Part shown: positions 10,927 through 23,768 of the stretch, one piece after another
Numbering within the stretch: position 1 is the first letter of the stretch
How the letters are laid out: the number at the start of each line of letters is the position of its first letter
Assembly: GCA_039619475.1 (NCBI GenBank)
Contig: CM077116.1
Location: 302,416,464-302,480,463, forward strand
Direction of reading: 5' to 3'
DNA length: 64,000 nt
Source: Icerya purchasi
Lineage: Eukaryota > Arthropoda > Insecta > Hemiptera > Monophlebidae
The notes under the pieces: model-generated
Seen by the model: only the letters and a program-made list of their open reading frames with translations
Told to the model about the DNA's origin: nothing
Databases searched by the model: none
Program-made: the position numbers and the translations under genes

Positions 10927-11221
10927 CTATATGTATATTTTAAAAAAAAGAGAGAAAAACAATTATAGTAAACTGGCAATTATGTGAGCACAATTTATTA
11001 TTATTCACAGAGTTCACTAAATTACGGAAACCAAGACTTGAAAAAATAATTCGCCAAGTGTATATTTTTTTTCTTTTTCAAAACTATATTCTTTAAGCTA
11101 TACATAAATAACTAAACACATGACACTTTTTTTTTTTTTACATTTCTTCGATAACTTCGATAAATTACATTACTACTTTAACGTAGAGGAGTTTAAGAGG
11201 AAAGCTATTATACAAACTTAC

Positions 11222-11325
11222 CGTACAAAACATATTTTCCCATAGGCTTTAAAAGAGAATATCCGCGGTTACATTCTTCGCCGCATAAACAGTCCAAAAC
11301 TATGTCCACACCTTCCGGCGAAAGT
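11222..11325 (-). CDS. Vat1: VAT-1 homologue, exon with the SPEGVDIVLDCL motif
   Basis: The first base completes the Lys codon from the previous exon, then LSPEGVDIVLDCLCGEECNR and GYSLLKPMGKYVLY follow. Vertebrate VAT-1 has SPKGVDIVMDPLGG...KGYNLLKPMGK at the same place, so the insect form differs by a Cys-rich CLCGEEC loop. Acceptor ...TATATAG, donor G|GTAAGT, phase 1. 104 bp. Confidence 0.95.
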
Positions 11326-11983
11326 CTATATAAATAAATTTATAAATTAACAGTTAAAATAATCGTAATTAATATCAAAAAATGGAATACAATATAGATT
11401 TTATTACGAGGAGAAAAAATCGCTGTTTTGCGATCTAACTGATAAAGCATGAAATTATTACTACAGAAAGTGAGTTAAATATATTAAAGTGAAAAAAGTA
11501 GGCTTTTTCTAAATCGTGCAAACGTCCCAGCAGAATTACCATAAAATTCAAAGATAATTTAAACACTAAACGAGTATCCGGGTTTTCGCATTGTTTCTAT
11601 CAATACCACTTTGTTTACCCAAATTTAATCCGTTGTTCAATCGACGAGTCCATTACAACGGACACAAACTTTACATTAATTTTATGTAAAAATTGTATTC
11701 ATTTGAACTACATTAAAAAATCATGTACATTATGACGAGCATGTCCGAAAAACGACATAATATCTTACGCAATGATAAACAATAAATCGCGTAATAATAT
11801 CTCCAAGTGTTTTGGCTAGAGCGTTCTTCATTTTTCCTTAACATTATATTTACAAAAATATTTTACGTTAGAAAAGTAATTATTTGATACGCGTAAACCT
11901 TACATTTCCTACGTACGTGAAATACAATTTAAAATTATATGTATTGCAGGATTCTTTTTCTTTTTTAAACGCCTTCCATTACA

Positions 11984-12285
11984 ATGGATTTCGTGTTCTC
12001 ATCGTGCTTATGGAAAGTATTTTTATTTCGACAGAAAATAAATGAAGATCAAATTTTATCACTATTAAATAGAGACGATGTTTCCGATATAGAAGGAATT
12101 AGTGATAACGAAGGTACGTGAAACAAAATTGACATGTTTACTACGATATTGGAATGTTTACAACCTTACCATTTCCGTATAGAGCGTTGTACGAGTTAAT
12201 TATATCTATAAATTATTTTTTATTTTATACATTTATAGTACAAGAATGTGAAGCAGAAGATAACGATATGTTTTATGAAGATTAA
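11984..12285 (+). CDS. Small acidic reading frame, possibly spliced (unidentified, piggyBac-N-terminus-like)
   Basis: An ATG at 11984 opens MDFVFSSCLWKVFLFRQKIN followed by EDQILSLLNRDDVSDIEG and ISDNE. At 12113 there is a good donor (GAAG|GTACGTG) and at 12237-12238 an acceptor (...ATTTATAG). Joining them keeps the frame and gives VQECEAEDNDMFYED and a TAA at 12283-12285, 59 residues in all. The NEDQIL.LL......SDIE.ISDNE style resembles the acidic N-terminus of piggyBac-type transposases, but no transposase core follows that I can recognise. It lies inside a VAT-1 intron on the opposite strand. It may be a decayed transposon exon or chance. Confidence 0.25.
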
Positions 12286-13271
12286 GGGACCAGAAGATGT
12301 AAAAAGGTGATAAATATTTTGTAAAGAATAACTTAAGAAAACGGTGAAAAAGTACGATGTACAAAGGGTAAGTACGCCAAGTACATTGAATACTACTACA
12401 CACCTATGGAATGGTTTGGGAAATGTGTCAAATATGCGCCTCAAAACTTTTTGCAGTAAGAATTCATATGCCCTTTACTTATGCTCATATATATGTATTC
12501 GATATGGTGCCTTCGCAGTAATTCGAGCTATGTAAACTTTTTTAATTTTAGATATTTCGTCGATGATATTATAAAAAAATTCGCCAAAAATAATCTCTAT
12601 GCCGTAAAAAAAAAAAAAAAAAATTGAGACGCTGAACGCCAACAAATATCTCGCAAATAAAATCACATTTCGCAATATTATCGACACAATGGGGACTTGA
12701 AAATTTCCTCTTGTAAAAAAACACTGGGCCACTGAGAACAGTTAATTCCATTTAGGGTAAAGAAATACATATTTTTCACATAAATGTAAATTGTGCACTA
12801 AAAAAAAAAAAAAAAAAAAACAGAATATATTTGATATATTATTCATTGCAGATTTTACAAATTGAGAAACGCGTTGCGTCAAATTGCAGATATTACAGCA
12901 CAAATATCGACAGATTTTGGTAAGTTTGTCCTATATACGAAGCGATACAAAATGGATGCCGCGGCAACTGTAGCTAAAACTTGTACTTTGTATAGACAAA
13001 CAGTTGATCCCTTTTAGGAATAGATTAGATGTATACCAGTACATTATTAAAAGCAAACCAAATAATTTCGGGGAATAGGAATTATATACGACTTCAAAAT
13101 AGTTTTACGGTAATTTTTTTTTTTTTAAAAAAAAAAAAGTAATTAATCTTCCAAAAAAACTTTTAATCATTTCTCGGAGCGAACGGGTTGTAAAAAATTT
13201 AAAAAACCCGATCAACTTATTATTTCATTTGATTCGTTTTTATACCGTTTAAATAGCATACAAATCAAATA

Positions 13272-14610
13272 AAGGGCGGGAACATCCTGAATTTTAAATG
13301 CTCGTCAAATAAAGACTAATATACTTACGGAAATGAAACAAACGTTGAAATACTTCAAAAATTTATTGTACACTATTAGTTTTGAACAATACTCCGTATG
13401 AATAGTCACCATTTCGATTTTTACATTGTTGCAATCTTTCCTCAAAATTATGCATTACTTTTTTAAGAGTTAGTTTTTTAATCGCCGCAATTTCCTTCTG
13501 AATGGCCAATTTCATCTCGTCGGTTGTTGCTGGTTTACCCTCGTACACCTTGCTTTTCAAGTAGCCCCCGATAGGTAAAAATCTGTAGGGTGTTAAATCC
13601 GGACTGCGCGGCGGCCAAAACAGCTCACAGTTTCGCGAAATCAAGCGGTCCTGAAACTTCTCTCTTAATAACCGCAAAACATCGTTACTACGAATATGTG
13701 GTGTGGCCCCGTCTTGTTGAAACCACGTTTTAGATAATGCAATCCTCTTCCGTCTGAGCTTCGGTAGAAAAAACTCGTTTAACATTTGGATGTAGCGGTC
13801 GCCGTTCACAGTAACATTCGCTCCGTCCTCATCCTCGAAGAAGTAGGGACCGATTATCGCTTTCGCACTGACTGCGCACCATATCGCGATACGAGGGGAG
13901 TGCAAGGGTACCGCCGGGTGAACGATTCGATGGTTCTCAGTAGCATAATACCGCATGTTTTGTTTATTAACGTCAACCATTTAAATCGAAATGCGCCTCG
14001 TCGCTAAAAAAAACATAATCCAAATCGACGTCTTCTTCCTCCGGCATATCGAAAAATTTATTACAAAATTCTAACCTTCTTGGCTTATCTGTTGGTATCA
14101 ATTCTTCGGTTAGTTGTATCTTGTATGGGTGCATATTGAGGTCGTTTCGAATTATTCTTCCGAGTGAAGTACGGGGAATTTTCAAGGCGGAAGCCTGGCG
14201 ACGAACGGATCTGCCGGGACTTCGCGACAATGCTACGCGCACTTTTTCGATGTTTGTCGGGGTTCTAGACGATCGACGGCGACCTTGATGGTTGACCGCC
14301 ACCACACTACCGTATTCTCGGAAGTTTTTTACCCATTTGCGGATACTTTTACGGTCGGGAGGATTGTCATGACGTTTTATTAAATCAAATTGTTTTTTTG
14401 TACCGCGATTACACTTTCGCCGTTTTTCATAAAGTACTCGACAACGAAAGAGCGTTGTTTACGCGTCCACGACATCATGACTACTAACCAACTATATTTA
14501 TATTAAACGGCATATTATTTAGCGCCAGATGGCGTTGCAATCGCCACGCTAACTCACAGTGTATGATTTTGACGAGCGTTTGAAATTCGGGATGTTCTTT
14601 TGGCCCACCC
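13272..14610 (-). mobile_element. Mariner/Tc1-superfamily transposon, inactive copy with TIRs and TA duplication
   Basis: The two ends are inverted repeats: 13275-13313 (GGGCGGGAACATCCTGAATT...GCTCGTCAAA) and the complement of 14564-14610 (GGTGGGCCAAAAGAACATCC...GCTCGTCAAA). They share GAACATCC.GAATTT.AAA.GCTCGTCAAA, with a few bases lost near the left tip. TA flanks both sides (13270-13271 and 14611-14612), the target duplication expected of this superfamily. The 1339-bp element carries one transposase gene on the minus strand and sits in the 3.5-kb VAT-1 intron. Confidence 0.9.
13363..14478 (-). pseudogene. Frameshifted mariner/Tc1-type transposase
   Basis: An ATG at 14478-14476 opens the N-terminal helix-turn-helix part (SWTRKQRSFVVEYFMKNGES). 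A frame change in an A run near 14395 is followed by RKSIRKWVKNF and a second HTH (RSVRRQASALKIPRTSLGRI). The catalytic motifs are VFFSDEAHF (first Asp), TWFQQDGATPHI (second Asp) and WPPRSPDLTP (third Asp), with 37 residues between the last two by my count (DD37D). More breaks: a frame change at about 13980, right after AHFDLNG, and a garbled YRFLPIGGYLKSK near 13585, where relatives read CDFFLWGYLKS. The copy cannot make active enzyme. Confidence 0.9.
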
Positions 14611-14828
14611 TATACATATGATGACTCTATGTGGTTAGGTCAAAGCCGAAGGCGAATCAAATATAAAAAAAAGAAAAAAGGACTCTCTTTATTAATATAA
14701 TTACTATTTCTGCGCTGTTGTACATATATAGTTGTTGTTTTTAAACGTCGATACCGATATTGCTTCCGCAGTTTTAGTAAAAGCTTTTTACACATTTTAA
14801 CATCGAAAAATTACGCGTCGAAACTTAC

Positions 14829-14974
14829 TTTCTCACTTCGTTGACGTAATCATTTCCTCTTTCCAATAAATGGTCAACTTGAGACCCTTGTAACGATTCG
14901 TGCTTGCCCTTCGAAGCAACGCCGAATACTTTCACGTCGGGAACAGTTTTGCTCAACTGGATCAACGCTTGACC
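14829..14974 (-). CDS. Vat1: VAT-1 homologue, Rossmann-fold exon
   Basis: Encodes GQALIQLSKTVPDVKVFGVA, then SKGKHESLQGSQVDHLLERG and NDYVNEVR plus two bases of a Lys codon. With the preceding AGGGV it forms the AGGGVGQ nucleotide-binding turn. The VFG.aS..Kh segment is where NADPH-preferring MDR proteins contact the adenosine ribose phosphate. Acceptor ...CTTTAG, donor AA|GTAAGT, leaving phase 2. The length is 146 bp. Confidence 0.95.
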
Positions 14975-15304
14975 CTAAAGAATGGAATAATTTAACGCAT
15001 ATAACAACTTCGATTAACAATAATAACAAACGATTATAATTCATTTTAAAGCTAAAATTAGACTGCATTAATTTTGCTCGCGTGATCGTAAGCACCATCG
15101 GATAGATGAGCAGTTCATCGGCGCGCGTTAAAAAAAAAAATATTTCCACCACTCCCAATTCTTTTTTTTTTACATTAGTTCTGGTAACATTCGACCCCAA
15201 CAGCATTACCTTTTAAATAAATACAAGATAATAGCCCACCACTACCGCCATTCCCCGTATCAAAACTGCAGCCAGTCAGGATATCGTGAAAATTTCCTCG
15301 CGTA

Positions 15305-15436
15305 CTAAAATTCATTGAACCAGTACTTTTTTGCGATTTCGGTCATATCGAAAACAGCAACGGCATCTACATTATCTTGTGGATATCTCATTAATGTGTC
15401 GTACTTATTCAATGTTTGTGAAACATCGCAACAACT
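15305..15436 (-). other. 44-codon open stretch of unknown origin
   Basis: The minus frame from about 15436 to a TAG at 15305-15307 reads ISCCDVSQTLNKYDTLMRYP, then QDNVDAVAVFDMTEIAKKYW and FNEF. Its composition is protein-like for a region of this base content, but there is a stop directly upstream and no start codon suited to it except an internal Met. It could be a last exon of a nested gene or a relic of a mobile element. I do not recognise the family. It lies in the 8.6-kb VAT-1 intron. Confidence 0.2.
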
Positions 15437-15769
15437 AATTTAGAGAGATAATAACTTGGTTTTCCAATTGAAATCGTAGCGAACGAAAGGATTAATAATC
15501 CCAGCGCTAGCTTTCTAGTTTCGATGGAAATTCAACTGTCATCCAATCTATGCATGATTATTAGACGACGGTATAATTATAGCGCGTGCTAGCATAAGGT
15601 ATCGAAAATGTTTTTGAAACATAACTGTTCTTTTTTTGTTTTTTTTTTTTTTTTTTTCTATTTTTAGACTCGTCAACTAAAAACATTAAAATTCAATTTA
15701 CATATATTTCGAGTCAGGTCCTACCCTAATGAAACGTTACTGGCTAAGTGACACGGTAGCTGGTTAAAA

Positions 15770-15772
<3 letters not shown>

Positions 15773-15820
<48 letters not shown>

Positions 15821-15899
15821 GAATAAAAGGTGGATAACGAAAGATAAACTACGCAATACCTTTACTTCACGGAATACTGAAACACTTTTTCATCTATCA

Positions 15900-15935
<36 letters not shown>
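15773..15935. repeat. (AT)n and (GT)n microsatellites
   Basis: An (AT)n tract of about 40 bp (15773-15814) and a pure (GT)n tract of about 29 bp (15907-15935) are separated by 92 bp. Both are good length-polymorphism candidates. Confidence 0.95.
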
Positions 15936-15938
<3 letters not shown>

Positions 15939-16439
15939 AGGGATGAAATTTTTAAACCGATGCTACTAACTTCCCTTGAAGTTATAAAATCTCACATCCC
16001 TTAAATCCCGTCGTACCAGTAAACAATACACCATGATTCTTACGCAAACTTTATTTCTGAACTGTTTTCCGGCGGGAAAATTTAATTAAATAAAAACCGT
16101 TTTTGAAGTGTAGAGCTTATTGTCCTAAATTAAATGAATTTCAATTCGTTTGATTTAACTCTAATAAAAGCTTCTATTTTCAAATACAAATGTAACCCGA
16201 ATTTTTCTTGCACAAAACCCCCATATATCTCTCGTCGCCCTTTTATTAGTTTCGTATTTCATTAGAGGTTTTATCCGAATCGAGGGAAAAATGGGCGCAA
16301 TAAAACTTATATCGAATAAGACGAATCATACGGGGGTAGGTATATATCTAAAAGATAGACATACATATATGTATATCTTTATTATTATCAAAATATAACT
16401 TGGGGTGGGGTAATTGTTAAATTTGTCACGGAAAATTCG

Positions 16440-17260
16440 AAAGGTCCATTGTGATTTATGGCATCTGTCAAAATACTTCTGTACACGCAGTGTGAGTTTG
16501 ACCGTTTTATAAAGGTTTCATCTGTGGAACGCATATCTAAAGAAACGACTTAGGTCGCAGCGCGCGCATGACTGATATGAAAGCAACTCGTCCACAGTCA
16601 GAAGAGTCGTCGGTGTAACGTCGACAACAGGTGATTAACGAGAAATTTTAATTACTTTTAGAACGAGATTGGACTTTTTATGGAAGACGACTCTGTTACA
16701 CAGGTCGCAATTAAGAGAAACAGCTGGAAACGGCAACAGAGTGACAGAAACAGGTAATAACAGTAACGGCGGTTTTTTCACCTTCTTATCCGAGAGCGGA
16801 AGATGGAAAATCGCTATTTAGCAGGCTAAAAGTGTGCACGCAACACTAGTATAGCGATTTCATACTGTGCAAAGTGAGAGCATGAATAATCAATTGATTA
16901 GCCGCTGCCAACGGAGAGTAGCAGCATCGTTACGGACCGACGTAACAGCGAATTTTCCACGCCGCTTATAATACAGTGCCAACGACATCCCCGGGTAGGT
17001 AACAGCACAGCAGCAGTGAGACTCGGAGTCTCGTGTCGTCTGCAACTCCTACTACTCTAAGCCTGGTAACACAGTTCCAGAGAGCTCTGTGTTAATAATT
17101 CGCGGAACAGTATAATGACGGAAATTACGCGTATAAATTTCTAAACTAGTGCGGAAGAGCCAGACAGCGATAAATTACAAAATTTATCCTAGCGGGGGGA
17201 AAGCAACCGGTGCAACAATAAACAATTACAGTCCGCGAAAATAGCGGCTACAACAAATCA
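16440..17260. promoter_or_regulatory. GC-richer, CpG-containing island inside the large VAT-1 intron
   Basis: This block is clearly less AT-rich than its neighbours and holds runs such as GCAGCGCGCGCATGACTG. It has two short perfect hairpins, GAGACTCGGAGTCTC (17018-17032) and AACACAG...CTGTGTT (17068-17093), and two CAG|GT donor-like sites on the + strand (near 16630 and 16752). No protein frame is convincing. It could be an internal promoter, a 5' untranslated exon, or an enhancer. Confidence 0.35.
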
Positions 17261-17626
17261 ACGCGTTATTTTGCACATTTAAATAGCACGCGGAAAAAAT
17301 TAAAAAAGCGAAAATTTCACTTTACTCTTCTCTAGTAAAAGAACAACTCTAATCTTCTTCTTTAACATTAACAATAGCAGTTGTTATTTTTCGAAACTGA
17401 CGTGCCGATTAATGTCAACGACCGAGAATTGGATTGAATCATCTTCCATCGCACCGAGTACAAATGTTAAAATCTGCAATAAGCTTAAATAAAAACGACT
17501 TAAACACGTGAACAAAACATGTGTGGCTGCGGGCCAAATCTTTTCATTTTTTCAAACTGCAAAAAACCGTTTAAGCGATACCGATAAACAAAAAAGTTCG
17601 ATTTCCGCATCTTATTCTCACCTGAC

Positions 17627-17659
<33 letters not shown>

Positions 17660-20600
17660 AAGAAGTGTTATGAATTACTATAGCGCAAACTTTTAAAAAC
17701 TTCCCTCTTCTGCCAATAGATAGATAAAATCTTTTTTCTTCCTTGATATTAACGTCACTCTACCACTTGTAACAAATTATTTTACGAACTTTAATTTTAA
17801 AATTCTCCCATTTACCGATATCATCGTAAACGAGTAGTATACATTAATTAAAAATTTACCGCTTAAAAACAACAGAAGAAACACGGACAATGTAAACAAT
17901 TCTCGATCAATACTTCGTCGTCGACTCACGAAAAAAACGTTTTCGCATTTGATGAAAACGATCAAAGAAGATAAAAAAGTGAAATGATAAATGAAAATAC
18001 ATTATCGTAAAAAGCGAAACATCGCGTGTTGAGAAAAGTCGTTGTCTCACTCTGTCATCGAACCAGCAATACCGGAGAACAAATCCTCTTCTTCGCGAAA
18101 TCAACTAGAGAATACACAAAGCGGAGGAGAACGTAAACATTTTAAACTGGGATTTCGAAATTTTTCCGATGATCAGCAAACGTGAAATTCTGGTCATTCC
18201 CGCGAGTGAATAAAGGGAGAAGGAAATACAATCAAACGACAAAAAACAAAAAAACAATGATTCTTTTTTATATAAGAATTTTTTTATTCAATTACAATGA
18301 AACTCTGTAAGTTTATTAACCCACTCTTTTATACAAATATATATATATATATTTTTAAACAAAATGGCGGCTCCATACGTTAGCGCAAAGAGAACAACCC
18401 TACAAATAATTGGCGGCAATCATGAACGCCGTAGTTTTGATCTGAAGCAGTCTAGCAAAAAAAGAGTATGTTAAAAGCACTCACAATTTGTCGCTAAACC
18501 TCTTAAAATTAAAAAAAAAAAAAAATCGACGATTGGCAGAGTTTATTTTAAAAAAAAAATCGTTAATTTTCCGAAATTTTTCGTTTATTTTTGCATATCA
18601 GATGATTTTTATTAAAAAAATTCATAATTTTTTAGTTTTAGATAGGAGCTAATACCACTAAAAAAGATTTTTAGCCAAATCCGTTGAAGTTTTTTTTTTT
18701 TTTTTTTTTTTTGCTATCAATCCGGCCAATTTCAAAAACGCTATTTCGAGAAAAACACTTAAAATTTTCGCTACCGACAAATGGATCCTTACTAGACGTC
18801 TTCGAAAAATGACGAAAATCAACAATAGGAGCTCGAATTTTAAAATGAAACTTTCGCGAACATATTCCTCTGCCGGAAATTTCCTACTTTTTAAGAAGAA
18901 GAAAAATCAATTTTTTGAATTGTCTAGTTTGTATTTCCCCCCTTTAAACGTCTACCATTAAAAAAAAACAAAAAAAGCTTCATCTTTAACAGTTTATCAA
19001 ATTTATCCACGACGCATTCAATTTAGACGTGAATACCACTCCATTTCTATAACACTACATGTTGACAATAAGGCCGCGAAAAAAGATCATCTTGATTTCA
19101 TGTGAAGGGAACACATATCGATATTAAGTGAAGTACCAACTTGGTACTTACACAGATGACTATAAATTTTTTTACACCTGTCCTCTTACAACAAAGAAAC
19201 GTACACAGTTGAACGTTTTCTTAATTGATTCGGTGTCGGTAAAAAAGGAATTATTGGCTTTTTTTTTTTTTTTTTTAAATATTTAACATGGCCAAACGCT
19301 AAAAAAAAAAAATCGAACAAATAAAATGGTTTAAAAAAAAAAGCAGTTCTCTTTAATCGTAGAAAGCTCATTTTGTCCAGTTTACCGATTGGTAAAGAGT
19401 GTAATTACTTTCGAATGAAAAAAAGCTGTGCAAATTTCGTGGGAATTTCGGCAATGTGAATGTATTAAAAATCGATCATCGTCCATTTCTATTTATATTT
19501 TCTCTGACGAAATCTGTCAAAAACCGAACTATTAACAGATTTGAAATGAGAAATGGTATCATACGACAGCAATAACAACAAAACTATACGACCATTCGTT
19601 GATTTTTTGTATAGACATCATACGGTTTAACTTTGTTTACTCGATGATATTACTCCATAACGAAATTAATAAAAAGTTTGTGTAGTTACGAATTACTACG
19701 TGTTTAATAGTTTGTTTACGTAATTGAAAATAATCGGCCACTGTTATATCAGAGACAGTCGTATTAAATGCGATAAAATTAACTGACTGCTCTTCATCGA
19801 CTCCGCTAATTGGCTGTAAAAAAAGTTGCATTAATTTTTTTCCCCGTTGAAAATAAGTTCAAACGAAAGGAGTTACGGAAATGTTCTTATAGCATCGAAA
19901 AAATTACGACTTTGTTGAAAAAAGAAAATCAGCAACTAGATTTTTTCGCGTTGAAACATTTTGGTTTTTTTCGAAGTTTATCCTTTCCAGAAAAGAAATT
20001 AAAAAAAAAAAAAAAAAAAAACAATAACGGGACATTAAAAAGTCTCACGAAAAGATATTATTTATATTATAAAATAAACGCAGATTTTCAAATGTGCATA
20101 TGATTTTCACTACGTAGAAAGACTCTGATTACGGTTATGAGAGACACCACAACGACATACACGCGTATACCTATTGCAGGAACACTGATGGCATTAACGT
20201 TTAAAAAACGATTACGTACAACGCTATAAAACTGCAATTTAATAAAAATCGATCGTACACTCTAAAAATCTGAATTTTGTTTTTTTTTCTTTTCCGGAAA
20301 TTTATCCGAGATACATCTGAATTAGAGTTTTATATTAACATCCTTGCGAATATTTAAAAATCCATATTTACTCGACTGTCATATATTTTCAAGGTACTTT
20401 TTTCCTCTAATGTTCATCCGACCTTTATTAGTGGTATACTACTGAGGCTGTTTTTTTTTGTTTTTTTTTTGTCTTTTCAACCTCCATGGATGTCTATTCT
20501 CCTCTATGTAAATTTGATCAGCTAACATGCTAGGAGCCAATGCTGATTAAACAAAATTATATTTTAATCTACCAAAAAGAAAAGAAAAAAAATAATTTTT

Positions 20601-23552
20601 ATCCAATTAAAAATGTTGTAGTTACATTTTTTTCAGAACAAAAAATACAAATAAGAATATGCTACTAAACTGGCTCACAGAATTCATCAAAGCAAATTTC
20701 GCATCAGCCGTTTTATATTATTTTCAACATTTAATGACTGGAGAAATCACTATACTTGAAACTCCTCAAAAACTTTGGATTTTTACTGTGTGCATATACA
20801 AAATGAAAAAAATTAAACAATTTTTGTGCTAGGAAAGTATCATTAAAAGAGGCAACAGTAAAACATAAGATAATAAAAATATTTCACTCATTTTAATCCT
20901 ATCACAAGCTGTAAAATATACATACAACATATATATATATATATATCATTTTGAAGCTGAAAAAAATCAAGTAATTAAGTATTTAGTACTTGATTTCTTA
21001 TATATGATAAATGATCTCTATTATAATAACTATATAACTATAAAATATCCCCTTAAGTAATGTTATTCTTAAGTTCTAAAATATGAACCAGTCCAAAAAT
21101 GCAATTCGAATTTTTTCGGTTTACATTCTTTTTTTTTTTTAATATAATTTGTTTTGCTCATATATGTTGACTTGCACATGTTGCAATCGAATTCTAATGC
21201 TTACATTGTAATTATAACATTACCGCTAACTGAATATTATCAGATAAATATAAAAAATACTATTTTTCATCAATTTAAACACTTAAAACTGCAACAATAT
21301 GTTTAAGAAAACTGATTATTTATAAATATCAAAGATTATAGCCCCCCTATAACTCCTAAATTCATTCCTACACTTATTTTATATGTATGTATGTATACGT
21401 ATAAAAACAGCCAAGTAATTTTTGTTAAATAATAGCTAAAATATAGATCAAATTTGACAGCGTTTTTGCTCCATTTAAGGTGTATTCCATAAGGAATGTA
21501 TATGGTTTACTCAAACTAATAATTCTTTTTATCACATTATAAACTATTTCTTAAATATGTGTATATTGTTACAGCTATAACCTAATAACCAAAACAGTTA
21601 ATTTTTAATTTTGATTTGATGAATAAAATTGTATTGTTTATAAACAGATGTTTCATCGACGTAACAAAACTGACAATTCCAAAGGTATAAAAATAATTGC
21701 CTACAAACTATAACTTCTTTTAAAATGTTTGATTAAAGAAAAATAAAATATGAATTATTCAGATAGGATAATAATATAATACGAATAAATGAAAAAGAAT
21801 ATTTCCGTAAAGTGGCAAGTGGCGATAATTACGAAGAATTGAAAAGTTTTATCAGATAATACACGTATATTTAAATGAACAAAGTGAAGAAAGCGACTAT
21901 AAACGAGGAAAAACCCGTTCGTTCGAGATCAAACAATCGCGTATCAAAATCATATCCCAGTTATCATGATTTGCCGAAATCAACATTTAATGTTCAAACA
22001 GTGGAATAATACAAACAATTTTAAACTATACTGACGATGATATTGTACGCTATACAATTCAACCACGAGAATACTGAACACAGATCATCAACATTTGCTG
22101 CTACCTATTACTGCGACATCTATAAATCAACGCATTGTTGTTCAATAACCACTTACTAATACAAGAAGGCAATATACTTGTATTAAACTATCTCGCGAAT
22201 ACTCCACATAAAAAAAGAATTCAACTGTAAAAATGAAAACTTGGTTAATAACGGATATTTAACATTTTGCATTAAATAATGCGATGCCGTAGAATTAAAC
22301 CGTTTTGTAATTTACCTTGCCTTAAATTAATTGTGTAGTTATCACAACCTCGAGAATTTACGTTGCAACAGAAAGATCAAGATTATACCCCGTAAGGAAA
22401 AGAAAACGCCTAATTAACTTTATGTTACATTAAATTAAATGTTTTATTAATTATTTTACAAAGAAATGACTAATTGCACGTCAGTACTTGCAAAAGCATG
22501 TAATAATGGTTGTATTAAATCATTTAAAACCCATAAATCTAGTAAAATTTCAGGTTTTCGCATTTTTCCAAAAAAGATAAAAATAAGACCACGTAACAGT
22601 TTCAGGTTTCAGTACAATCTGGCAAAACTTTCCTATTATAAATATAAGATAAGACCTGCATAACGTGAATAAAAAAAGATAACGTTTTCCCGTAATGAAT
22701 GGTGCTTGCTTTTAATTAAGCAATTTAGTAAATTTGAGTATATCGTTAAATTTATCCGAGTCCCTAAGAAATTTGGTATATAAAGTTACAAGCAATCTCC
22801 AATATGGCTGACGTTGTAAGTCATTTTATAAATTGGACCGAAAACGCGAGAGACAATAGTAATAACTGAATAATTATTATAAAAAAATGAAACCAGTTTA
22901 CCGGTACTTGAAAGTACTTTTTTGTACAGATAGGTAAATAATAATAATAACAAACTGCGTAAAACCTTTAAAAAAAAATTGACAATCAAAAATTCTGACG
23001 GAACAGTGTATTATAACCGCTGTAGAATTTTAAACATCTTTTATTCTTGAGATAATAATCTTGTAGCGCATTTGTTAATGGGAATTGGTGCTATTTCAAA
23101 TTTTTCCTTTTTCAACACAACACTCGTATCAAACTCTTTTATCAAACTCCATTTAGTATTCTGTCGCTTTCCAACAACTAATGTGTCTGAAAAAAAGACG
23201 CGGTAATTGCTGCAAAGAAGGTGCCCCCCCCCCACCCCTTTTTAGCCTTTTCTAAAAAATAATGTGACACAATTTCAACTAGACGACGAGACCATTAACT
23301 GTTAGACGAAAATAATGAATAAGTTAGAGTAAAAATAAAAACATCATTATGTAAAGAAAAAAAACGTTGAATTTTCTCCGCTACCCGGAAAAACATAGAA
23401 AAAAAATAAATAGCGGATATGTTTCTGAGATAACAATTATTGACTGCTATGCAAATCGTAAATAAGCATCGTGTAACCATGCACGTAAAATTCAAAATAA
23501 TCCCCAAAAAACGATATCCGTGTTGTTAAGAAAACAAACGAATAATACTTAC
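17261..23552. other. Intronic AT-rich sequence of the VAT-1 gene
   Basis: Long poly(T)/poly(A) tracts (e.g. 17631-17657, 18690-18712, 19999-20020) and short (AT)n tracts near 18342 and 20931. No reading frame resembles a known protein, and I see no tRNA-like promoter boxes or long repeat. Confidence 0.6.
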
Positions 23553-23768
23553 AACTCCACCACCGGCTGAATGTAAAAGAACCGATTTGCCGCTGTTCAA
23601 GCCGCCAAGATCGAACAGCAAAATGTACGCGACGATGTAGTTCATCGTTATCGCAGCCGCGTCTTGATAACTCAAATCGTCCGGAATCGGAAAGACGTAC
23701 TTGGCCGGAACGGAAACTAATTCGGCCCAAGCTCTGTATTCTGGTAAGGCGACCACTCGATCACCGAC
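23553..23768 (-). CDS. Vat1: VAT-1 homologue, exon with substrate-domain end and start of the Rossmann fold
   Basis: 72 codons, phase 0 at both ends. It starts VGDRVVALPEYRAWAELVSV and ends GKSVLLHSAGGGV, the first half of the nucleotide-binding glycine motif, which is completed by GQ in the next exon. In between, YVFPIPDDLSYQDAAAITMN is the conserved linker into the cofactor domain. Acceptor ...TTACTAG, donor GTT|GTAAGT. The exon is flanked by an 8.6-kb intron downstream and a 2.5-kb intron upstream. Confidence 0.95.
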
